Notes under the pieces: generated by a model | Database searches by the model: none | Seen by the model: the letters and a program-made list of their open reading frames with translations, nothing else | Told to the model about the DNA's origin: nothing | In this document: piece by piece, positions 46,387-56,104 of the stretch | Layout: each line of letters opens with the position of its first letter | Numbering within the stretch: the first letter of the stretch is position 1 | Source of the DNA: Pseudoscleropodium purum | Taxonomy: Eukaryota > Streptophyta > Bryopsida > Hypnales > Brachytheciaceae | DNA: 64,000 bases | Assembly (NCBI GenBank): GCA_963969395.1 | Contig: OZ017797.1 | Span: 11,780,001 to 11,844,000 of the forward strand | Direction of reading: 5' to 3' | Made by a program: the position numbers and the translations under genes

Positions 46387-47178
46387 ATGGATCTGTCTGT
46401 ATTCTTGATCCTTCTCTTTGTCACTTTGCAGTTCGTTGCAGAGTACCGTAATTGGAGTCAGTACAGGGTGAAGTTGGGCATTTTCATCGCCACTCTTGTC
46501 CTCACCTTGCCAAATATCATATTCATGGTCATCGATTGGTGGCAATCTCCGCACTCCAAGATGGCCTTGTTGGTTTTGAATACGTTCAAGCTGATACTTC
46601 GAGGAGAAACGTACAAATTGTTCAGATGGTTGAAAAGTATTGGAATGGATTTAACTTCTGACGACCTCAATTACTTGCCCATTTCAAATCTTAGTAACAG
46701 TAGTGATTTCTTCATGACTAGAGAATGCTTTGATAGACTTTCAAGAACTACAATATATAAGGTCATACCAGAAGATGATGACGTGCCCGAAGCTAAATTA
46801 CCTTTTTTCACGTATACCAGCTGTACTGGCTTTGTTATGCACTATGAAAATGAGACCGTCTTTGTTCACGAGTTTAGGTTTAGTAGGAAATTACGTGATC
46901 TTTGGGGGGGGGGGGTTAACAGTTATAAAGGTTTTGTAAGTCATCGTTTGTTTAAGTCTAGTTTGATAAGAAGTCAAATGTACACAAATGTGGATGTCAC
47001 AATAGCAAATCGGTTAAAGAGTCGATTGTTAAAAATATGTTACTCTCAAATGCCTATCCTTTCAAATTTTGAATGGAGACGAGAGTGGGTGTATTTTCAT
47101 GTAGTTTCCACTCTTGACTACCTCAATGACGACCTCGTCCTCGTACAGGCTTTAGGAGAAAGCATTGCAGTGGAGTAG
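46387..47178 (+). CDS. Unrecognised two-helix membrane protein (family B), full-length copy
   Basis: Single exon of 263 residues from MDLSVFLILLFVTLQFV. The frame extends upstream without an ATG, and the start matches the 40 kb copy. Helices at ~3-19 and ~30-51; the remaining domain has possible N-glycosylation sites (NLSNSS, NETVF), conserved ECFD, VIPEDDDVPE and the C-terminal STLDYLN absent from the 40 kb protein. A run of twelve G at 46904-46915 replaces aligned sequence of the paralogue and encodes GGG within LWGGGVNSYKG; such tracts slip easily. The helix with LPN..F..W is faintly like the helix of family A (LPIN..F..W), but homology is unproven. Function unknown; the shared upstream module suggests co-regulation with family A. 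Confidence 0.65.
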   Translation: MDLSVFLILLFVTLQFVAEYRNWSQYRVKLGIFIATLVLTLPNIIFMVIDWWQSPHSKMALLVLNTFKLILRGETYKLFRWLKSIGMDLTSDDLNYLPISNLSNSSDFFMTRECFDRLSRTTIYKVIPEDDDVPEAKLPFFTYTSCTGFVMHYENETVFVHEFRFSRKLRDLWGGGVNSYKGFVSHRLFKSSLIRSQMYTNVDVTIANRLKSRLLKICYSQMPILSNFEWRREWVYFHVVSTLDYLNDDLVLVQALGESIAVE

Positions 47179-47639
47179 TTTGTCCTTATTCCAACATCAT
47201 TGCATTGCTGAACAGAAGATGGAATGCTTCAGATTGTTGGAATCGAAAGCAGCTAAGCAAGGTGATCAACGATGCTCCCAGGACCAGTGCCCGAATATTT
47301 CCTTATACATCTATGCTTTTATTTCAATTCCCTCATATCCAATTGAAATCAAACTCTTGGCAGAGAACAAGATGCTCATTCTCATCCGGTCTTGATAGGT
47401 GACATTAAACGTGTTGTTGAGGCCAGGTAGTCAATACAAGGTCGACTGAGAGCTTAGGTTTGTGAAGAATCCATTTGGATGGTTATTTTAGGATTAAATT
47501 CAGGCCTGGTGGAGGATGTGCAGGCTTTGTGTTCTTCATTGAAGTTATGTAGAAAATCTGTGGATTCAACTTTCTTTGTTGATTAATTATTGTTGGTATG
47601 TATTTATTATAAAATACAATGGTGACTGTTTTGTACCCT

Positions 47640-48700
47640 CCAAGATCGATTCAGCCATTCAACCCGGTTGGATTTCAACCATATTCTGAGGACGATAACT
47701 CACATGTTTAATTGCGGCAGTGAATTCCTAGCTCCTTCAGGCTGAGATTGATGGCAGTTTTCTCCAAGTTGTTTGCGAAGGACGGGAGGGTTCGATCCCG
47801 ATCCTCATTGGGGAATTACAAAGGCGACTTTTAAGAAAAAAATTTACAGGGCACATGGGGAGCTCCTAAACGTCAATTTTGGTGTTCCAATGCTTTAATT
47901 TGGAATCGTTAATGCCTTACCGGTCATAGATTTTTGACTGTTATGTGCATGTTTGTCACAGTTTTGGGAGCTAGCTGAATCGTGCGAATTTAATGAAGTT
48001 CACCAATCCTTGTTATAACTTAATCAATTCGTCCAGCCTACCTACCAGGCTTTCCCGGCCTCGCGAGCCGGATTGACATTTTCCTCCGCCTTTGGCTTTA
48101 GCTTTTTAATTCACATCATTCTTAAAAAACAAAAACAAAAACAAAAAAACTTATTTAGTTCGTCCCTGTTTCTGAGTTTGTGTTTTCCGCATTCTGATTG
48201 AATTGCAGCATCTGTTGCTATCGATACCGGTACCTTGTTGCCTATATTGTCAGTTGAATTACTGTACTTGCAAGTGCTTCTATATCTTCCCCTCCCCTGG
48301 AATTTAGCTTGGAGGGTTCATCTGTGTCGTGAATTCGTCACTGGACGATATGGATTGCTAGGACCCACTTTGTTGTCAACCTGGAATATTAGGCGACTGA
48401 TGGCTTTGGGTAACTGTGCGCTTGCCACTGTTGCTGGAGTCGCTTCGTCTACGAGCCTTGCTTTGATCACGAAAGGCTGTGACAGTTTTGAGCAACTTTA
48501 ATGCCCTGGAGATGGCTGGAGAGTTTGAACCTTGAAAGGACGAGACATTGATACCAAGGTATTTTTTCAAGAATGATCCGATTTGATGACCAGTACGCGT
48601 ATTTTTCATTTCTGCACTAATCTCGAAAGTCATTTGTTGGCCACTTTTTGGTCTCAACGTCCTTCCAAGGATTCTCTTTTTCTGAGCAAGTTTGAATGGC
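47640..48700 (+). repeat. R-module copy 2, with unoccupied piggyBac site
   Basis: Contains CACATGTTTAATTGCGGCAG (TTAA at 47708-47711), the intact counterpart of the site split by the piggyBac element at 56.1/60.27 kb, then GATGGCAGTTTTCTCCAAG and CTTCTATATCTTCCCCTCCC. An open frame at 48235-48501 is hydrophobic but is not conserved in the other copies. Confidence 0.6.
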
Positions 48701-49670
48701 CATTGGTTATATCCTACCTCCAGTTTTAGAAGTAACTCAACCTACAATATATAAATTTTATCTCCATTATTAACGAAGCTCGTTTCTGTTTGTGCCCCAA
48801 AAAACATTGATACAACATTATGGCAAAATTGCTAAAAATCAAGTGTTTGTGCTCTACTTAATTTAGAATACTAGTAGATTCTCATTTTACAATGTTCAAT
48901 GCAAAAATGTTGAAATTAGGGCACATATTTAGAAAATCAACTTGTTGAATTTGACCTATTCTAACTTTTGTATATGGTACTCAAATGTCATTCATCAGGA
49001 AAATTTTGAACCCTCCAAGAGCCCCTCAAGAATTGACATACAAAGTTATTTATTGAAGGCCAAAGATGTTAACTTAAATACACAAATATGTAAATAATTG
49101 CGTTACTACCTTGTATGAAATTTCATGAAGTACATGTGAACTTGCCAAAAAAAAGAATTCACTTATAGTACCAAGGATTTGAATGACAAAAGTACCTAAT
49201 GGCTTATTGTCCAATAAGAGACATGTCATTGTGCAAACATCATGAGCATCTAGTACCTACAATCTTTTCAAAATATAGAATTCATTCATAGTACTAAATA
49301 TCCAAATGACAATAACTACCTAATGTCTTGTTGTCCAGTATGAAGCATTTCATTGTAGAAACATGATGAGTCATTAGTACTTAGTTGCACCCAATTTGTC
49401 TTTCTCCATATAAAGAATTCCCTCAAAGTACTAACAATCTGAATGACAAGAAGTACCTAATCTCCCATTGTCCAATAAAAGGCATGCAATTTTGTAAACA
49501 TCATGATGTCAAAATGGGTAGAAATAGGGAAAAAATATCATTCCTTCCTTGACAAGTACACATTTAAATCCAATTAAAGTCCCCAATCAAGGCCATTCTA
49601 AAAGTCTCTTTGAAGGTCTAAATTTCTTCTAATGCTTAGAATTCAATTTAGTAGTAACTTATTTACATGT
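48701..49670. other. AT-rich region with a local repeated paragraph
   Basis: Between ~49150 and 49510 a ~120-bp unit is repeated about three times in diverged form (words AGAATTC.CT.A.AGTACTAA, AATGACAA.AAGTACCTAAT and TTGTCCA.TA). No gene. Confidence 0.5.
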
Positions 49671-49678
49671 GAAAAAAT

Positions 49679-49998
49679 CATGGTTGTCATAACGGGCAAG
49701 TTAGGGTCTTCAGACGGGACGGACAGACGGGCAAACCGGACCGGACGGACGGACCAGACAGACGGCTATAATTTTGTAACTTGTGCAATTTTGCGGAATG
49801 ACACGTCACGTCATCCGCACCCTAACAATCTCGTCCGCGCCCAGCATGTTCTTTAATCCACATGGCATCCACGTGGCCTATTTTTCCATTATCAAAAAGT
49901 CAACTATGTATTGACTATATCGGACAGGCGGGACCTCTAATGGACGGGCGAATCGGACGGACAGGCGAACTAGACGTCCATCCACTATGACAACCATG
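49679..49998 (+). mobile_element. hAT-type MITE, family 1 copy (320 bp)
   Basis: CATGGTTGTCATA and TATGACAACCATG ends with perfect 8-bp target duplication GAAAAAAT (49671-49678 and 49999-50006). The longest family member here, same orientation as 15394. Confidence 0.92.
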
Positions 49999-50064
49999 GA
50001 AAAAATTAGACTTCATTGATGCACAACCATAATTATCTATCAATTTAATTCACTTTAATTGAAT

Positions 50065-50241
50065 CCAATCTAATCCAATTCAATCCATTTCAATTTGGAG
50101 TTATCCAATCTAATCCAATTCAATCCATTTCAATTTGGAGTTATCCAATCTAATCCAATTCAATCCATTTCAATTTGGAGTTATCCAATCTAATCCAATT
50201 CAATCCATTTCAATTTGGAGTTATCCAATCCAATCCAATCC
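50065..50241. repeat. 40-bp minisatellite, four units plus partial
   Basis: Units start at 50065, 50105, 50145 and 50185 (CCAATCTAATCCAATTCAAT..) and are essentially identical; a partial, altered unit follows at 50225. Noncoding. Confidence 0.92.
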
Positions 50242-50471
50242 TAAAGGACTAGGGTGTTTTGAAGAGAAATCATCAAAATTTGCCATTTTTTAGTACATTG
50301 ACTAAAATTGCAAATAAAAACTTATTTTTTTAATTCAAGTCTTCAATTATATAAAAGTATTAGATTGTTATGGGAAGTTGTGGAAAAAATATCTTCCCAT
50401 ATTACCATTTGACCTTGTGGATTGAAAGATTATAATGTTTGAATTAGAAAAGAAAAAAAAATTCTTCTTTA

Positions 50472-50590
50472 TACTACAAAAGAAAAGAGTGTTTTAAGTG
50501 AGCTTGTAAGTATGGTCCTAGGCATAAAATTATAAGTAATAACTTTTAAGAAGATTTTTAACAAAAGTTTATTAGAATACATGTATACGG
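50472..50590 (+). mobile_element. CACTA-like terminal sequence, second copy
   Basis: TACTACAAAAGAAAAGAGTG followed by GTTTTAAGTGAG and a ~110 bp match to 44759-44880. Fragment only. Confidence 0.4.
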
Positions 50591-50614
50591 TCCTACGTAC
50601 CTTGTATTGCTGAG

Positions 50615-50845
50615 TTATGATTCCCGATTCCTGTTGACTTCCGACTATCTGATCCTACCGATCCCACCGACTGGAATGTTATAATTATAAATCTAGCACG
50701 ATTCAAGCATCCAAACACTCAAGTAACTTTCTGATCTAGTGAACATTACGCGTTTTCCTGCCTCGATCTAATATTAGTTTATGAGAAATATAATGTCCAG
50801 CTGTAGACGACGATGCAGATCAGTCGTCTCGAAGTTGCGATGGAC
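50615..50845 (+). promoter_or_regulatory. Upstream module, copy 5 (orphan, no gene follows)
   Basis: GATTCCTGTTGACTTCCGAC, CCCACCGACTGGAATGTTAT, GATTCAAGCATCC.., TTTTCCTGCCTCGATC.., ATAATGTCCAGC.. follow the order of the other modules. It runs straight into an R-module at 50880 with no family B coding sequence between, so the gene of this unit has been lost. Confidence 0.5.
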
Positions 50846-50879
50846 GATTAAACGAAAATTTCGGTTAAAATGGCGCAAA

Positions 50880-52730
50880 ATGGATGCATTTGAATCCACA
50901 TGCAACAGCTTTCAGCTTGACCTCTGTTTCTAGTGGGAGTGCAGATAAAATTTCCACTGAAAATTGGGGAGTTCCAAACACTTGGTCAATGTAAAGAACG
51001 AACATCATGTCACTTCGGTCGAGCTTATCATTTTCAGCCTAAAATGCGTCACTCGAGTCTTGTTGTCAGAGGCACAAATTGCAAGAACCTCCTACTATAC
51101 AGTCCTACTGACTGGGCTGATGATGGACATGTTTGCAACGTCGAATTTCTAGCTCCTCAAGGTTGGATAATGTTGCGTCTTCATGATGGCAATCTTCTGC
51201 AAGTTTTTTGCAAAGCACAGGAGGGTTCGATCTGGAGGCTCATCGGAGGATTACAAAGGCCACCTCTAAGTAAAACTCATTGGGCACAAGGAAAGCTCCT
51301 TGTTGTAACGGAGTCCGTCCATCCGTCCCTGTTTCTATGTTTGTGTTTTCCAACACTCTGTTTGCAACATCTGTTGCTGAGTGTCGGTAGCTTGTTGCGT
51401 TTGTCTGTTGAATTTCTGTGCTCGCAAGTGCTTCTATGTCTTCCCCTCCCCTGTTAAAAAACTTAGTCTGTGTTGTGATTTAATTACTCTCTGGGATTGC
51501 TAAGACCCACTTTGTACGTTGTGAACTGGTAAAGGCCATCAACTTGTTATGTCTCAGTCTTGACTAAGGTATGTGCACTTGATTGCGCAACACTTCATTT
51601 CTACTTGCGCCAACTATTTGTTGATTGGAAAAGGGTTTATTCGAGGTCTTGAAATTGTCCCAAGTGCTTACGAGCAATTGATGGGAATTGAAGAGTTCTT
51701 TGAGGCAATTGAAGGGAGTTGAAGCATTTTGTGCTTCAAGGGTGATCATTTACAGGGAGTCTAGTGGCATGAATATGACCTCCTATGGTTTCAACTTCGA
51801 GAATCATAGAATATTGTATGAGTGTCAAAATCTCATGAAACAACTCCAAATTGGTTTTTTCTTGAGGAGGCTAGCATTCTTCTGCCTGAAAAAAATTCAT
51901 CATTTCAACCATTGAGATATATAGGGCATAAATAGTGACAATTTTAGATGCATGTACATTGGTAGGCATGGCTTTGGAAGTGTAAGCTTATACCACTAAA
52001 AACATTGCCACCATTTTTCTAGAAAAGAAGCACACAATACCAACTATGGAGTGTTCTATGAAGCCCATTTTGTAAATGCTTATGGAACTGCCCCACCCAA
52101 GTTGTACATTGCCCTTCCAATCGGCTCATTCTAGCCATGACAATCCAAAATGGTTCCCAAATTTGGCAAGGCTCTCTCTCTATGATGGTAGGAAAACATA
52201 GAAGGCATGAAAACTTTGAATCTACTCTAAAATGTGCCTTTTCCTTCTCTAGCTTGTTTTGTTAAAATACATTAGAATCTACACTTCGGAGAGCAATTCT
52301 AGGGCCCTAGACACATTTTGAAGAATAAGATCATTTGAAGAACCTATGGCATTCGAGATCATTCATCAAAACTTAGTGGGGGCAACCACTCATTGCAAGC
52401 CCATATAGAGCTACTGTAGTCACCAGTTTAGAAAAATGATAGAATTGCTTGAATGCCAAAACCACTTGGTCTATGAACTTTGCTTAATCATGAAAGCCCT
52501 TGAGTGTGTTGTGACAATTTTGACCACATTTGATATGCTTATGGGCAAATTGAATTAACATTAGATTGCCAATGGTTCCTTTGGAGGATTTTTGTGCATA
52601 GTATAGTTTATCATTATGGTTGGATGTGGGTTAAAATGTGATCACAATGCTCTCATTATGAAACTTGTAAATGTTTTAGGCCATCATGATTAGAATGGAA
52701 GCATTTAAATCCATGTGCAACAATCTTTGA
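50880..52730 (+). repeat. R-module copy 3 (longest)
   Basis: Aligns in order with 41740-42700: GGAGTTCCAAACACTTGGTC, TTGCAACGTCGAATTTCTAG, GCAATCTTCTGCAAGTTTTT, AAGCTTATACCACTA and GGCAAGGCTCTCTCTC. An open frame at 50933-51457 (174 codons) is broken in the other copies and resembles no family I know. 51420-51600 matches 28150-28720. Confidence 0.6.
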
Positions 52731-53179
52731 TTAAAATATAGGTTACAACCTATATTCTAGTGGAGGTTTAGGTAGGCATAATCTACCTATATAATAAAAT
52801 TTATTTATAAAAAATTCAAATGCATAATAAGCTACTCTAAATGTTTATGATTATAAAATAAAAGCTCTAATGTGAAAGTGCCTTTAAAGACAAATTCAAT
52901 GATGGAACACTGAATAAAGATTGAAATGTATTGTATAAGTTACAATGAATAACAAGTAAATAATATTAAGTCAAATAAAAAATATAAGTATATTCATCTA
53001 AAGGCTATATTATCATTTTATAATAATTAAAAATTTTAATTAAAATTTAATATTTCAATGATTGTAAATGTTATAGTGTTTTATATGAGATGATAGTAGG
53101 ATTATGTAAGCAATTGCATGAAGAGGTGTATTCTTTTTTTTAAATATGATATCTTATTTTATATAATTTGAATTATTAT

Positions 53180-53420
53180 ATCATATTAGCCTAATATTTT
53201 TTCAAAATATAAGTAATAATAAAAATTTACGTATTGTAATTATACAATTAGCTTGAAAATGGACTTATGATTCAAGCACCCCTATAAATTATAGTAGAGT
53301 TGCTTACCTAAGAAGGAAAATCATAGGTGGAGATAAAATTTCTACCAAAGATTAGAAATTCAAGATACTTTGTCAATGTAAAGGCAAGACATTACACCTT
53401 GTATTCGAAGTGGGTCTAGC
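53180..53420 (+). repeat. Unit boundary segment shared with 61520-61720
   Basis: AATTAGCTTGAAAAT, CTATAGTAGAGTTG, GGTGGAGATAA.ATTTCT and CATCAATGTAA-type words recur ~8.3 kb later, showing a further tandem copy of the unit. 52730-53180 before it is AT-rich and featureless. Confidence 0.65.
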
Positions 53421-56104
53421 AGGGTAATTTGGGTTTTTCAAGGATAAAAGTAAAAAAAGTCCCCTATTTTGAGCCATGTCTAGGGGATGTTCTATACCTC
53501 TCCTTACTTATTTGGAGTCTCTGATTGCAAATATAAATTCAAAATTTGAATTAAAAATCTTTTGTGAAAAATAAAAAATTCTTGCATTTTCTCCTAAGAT
53601 ACTCTAGCTTACTAGGCCCATTTTGAATGTAGGATTTAACATCTTGCAATATATATAACTAAGATAGAACATCCTATTGTAACCAAAAGACCTATGACAA
53701 AATACCTAGGGAATGACCCTATGGAGGGTTTTTTTCAATAAATGAAATTTGGATCACAACCAATGTCTTTGGTGACAATTATGGAGTGATTAGTGACCTC
53801 ATGTGGAACTTCTAGATTTTAAGTGTAAATTCATTGTAGAAAGTGATGTTTTTAGACTTTCCAAGTTAGGAAATATTGTAACTGTTTTAGGTGTATGGAC
53901 GATTGTTATAGATACACTTCTTATTGGGTTTGAAGTAGTGTAGAGATTCTTTCAGGTAGTTCACTTGAAAAATTCATAAGAAATTAATATTTTTTGGAAA
54001 AAATATAATTTCAATTGCCCTCACCATTTCTCATACTTATTATTTATATGGGAAGAAATTGTCACGCCCCTATCTCCTTTGAGATGTCCAAAGTAGCTTA
54101 GTGAGCAAGGGGGACCTTGGAGGTGACTCCCCAAGCCTTGCAATAATCTAAGAAAGGAGAAATGAGAGACTTCCAAGCAAATAGAACGCAATAGTGCCTT
54201 GAATTTAAAGGTAATGGTAGAATGTCATCTATGTTTGGAAATCTCTTGAGAAGGCTCTTCTAACCATCTAAAGAATGCATGATTTGGATTAGTGAGCTAC
54301 AAATTATGGCCATTCAAAGTGGGGGGTGACCCGGTGACTTTAAGACATTTAAGAGTTCCAAGGGAATTGCTTCTAGGATTTACTTCTTGCAATAAGGCAT
54401 GTGACATACCATTGGAAAGCTTTGAACACAAGAATTCTAAAATAACAAGCATTATGAGGTTCTAAGCTATGAGTCAAAAGTTATGGCCAAAGAGAGGGGC
54501 CATAGTGAATGCGAAATGGCTTCATCTGGTGGATCCAAATTTTTGGAGAGCTAGAACTTTGTGAGAACTTATCCAAATGGGACAAGTGAGCAATTGATTG
54601 GCATCTACTTGACAAGTAAATATTTGAAATGGACTCGCATGTAAGATTTTAAGCCCTAGTTGCAAAGTTAAGCCATCTAGAAGTTTAGGAGTCCAAATGG
54701 TTACATAACTTGGAGATTTTAGTTGGAAATGGGTGGTTTTCCAAAACCCAAGTGGGTTTGGGAAGTACCTTTGACCTACAAAGGAAGGGGGTCTATCAAA
54801 TACTAAAGAAGGTACTATAGGAAGAGTTGGTCTTCCTCCTCCCTCCCTCTTAGAGCCTTGGTGACTCTCAATGGCTCAAGATTGATGATGAAACTTCACC
54901 ATCGCCTCCAGGGCACCATGGGATGCTTGTGTGTATGTCCCATGGCACTGGTTGGTGGAAGTTTCACTCTTTGTTAGGTCATTCTTGATGTGTTCCAACT
55001 TGTAGGTTTCATTTAGCTTTGGTACCAAAAAAAAGTAGCAAATACACAATGGGCTAGCATAGAGTGGGGTGACATTCAAGGGCGGTTAGAGGCATGGTAA
55101 GTAGTGCCACCATGGGTCTTAGCACATTAAAATGGAAGTTTTGTCCCATATTACCAAGTAATATACAAGGTGCCATAAGCGGAGTGTGTACTAGTAGTCC
55201 TAAGGACTAGGACCTAGTAATGTGAGTTGAAAATGAGAACTAATGTTGTAGGTGTGTAGCATGTAAAGTGTTAGTTAGTTGTGACTCAAATGATTCTGGA
55301 AAAAAGTGTGGTGAACTCATTGAGCAGTGAAGGACTGTCTTGAGTAGTGAAGTGACATCTCAACCATAATAGAAATTAAGAAATTTCAACAATGACATGA
55401 AGGCAAACTCATGGTCAGAGACCCAAAATATGAGTAAAATAGACATATTTATAAATAACAAGAATTATTTAGTGACATAAAAGAAATGACCTAAATCCAA
55501 CTACAACTAGCCCTAGAGGTTTTTGACTATGTTTTCACCCAAAACACTCCAAAATTGCCATTTATAATTCAAGTACCAAATTTTACAATAAAAATTAGAC
55601 ACATGTAACCTTACGATCTTGTAGTACGCTAGTTTTAAGAATGTAGCCAACTTGATTTGAAGAATGAATCCAAAGAAGCACCACCATTTTGGACATTCTT
55701 TCATGCAAATGTGACCTAGTGAAGTGCAACTATTCAATTTTTCGTAAGGCCAAAAAAAGGAATTTTGTCACTTCAAACACTAATATCTTGCAATCTATAA
55801 GGTAGACATTTCTGAAAAATTTTCCACATCTTCTTAAAGCAGATTACTACAAGAGCCACGTATCCAAAAAAATATTTAAAAAAAATTTGATACTTGCACT
55901 AGAAATGGCAGTTTAGGAGCGGTTTCAGTGAAAACATAGTCCAAAACATTTAGAGATTAAATGATCAGTTATTGGTGCCTCCACCTTAGTATTTATTTTG
56001 CACCTTCATATTTATTGATTTATTTTGAAACAACTAAAATGGACCGCCCTTTAAAATTTTCATCCTTTCAACTGTATTTTGATAGGGGACAATAACGCAC
56101 ATGT
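53421..56104. other. Repeat-derived region, no gene
   Basis: 54059-55380 has a different, less AT-rich texture starting TGTCACGCCCCTATCTCC, reminiscent of a plant LTR start, but no second LTR, primer site or protein domain is visible. 55500-55740 resembles 37640-37720. 56040-56104 is the left half of an R-module split by the piggyBac element. Confidence 0.4.

Noticed and set aside
48235..48501. Hydrophobic 88-codon frame in R-module copy 2
   Set aside because: Not open in the matching 51.4 and 28.6 kb sequence; no start context or homologue recognised.
50933..51457. 174-codon open frame in the R-module
   Set aside because: Homologous DNA at 41.7, 47.7 and 62.6 kb is not open in this frame, and no domain is recognisable.
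54059..55380. Possible LTR starting TGTCACGCCCC
   Set aside because: No second copy, primer-binding site, polypurine tract or reverse transcriptase domain seen in the window.
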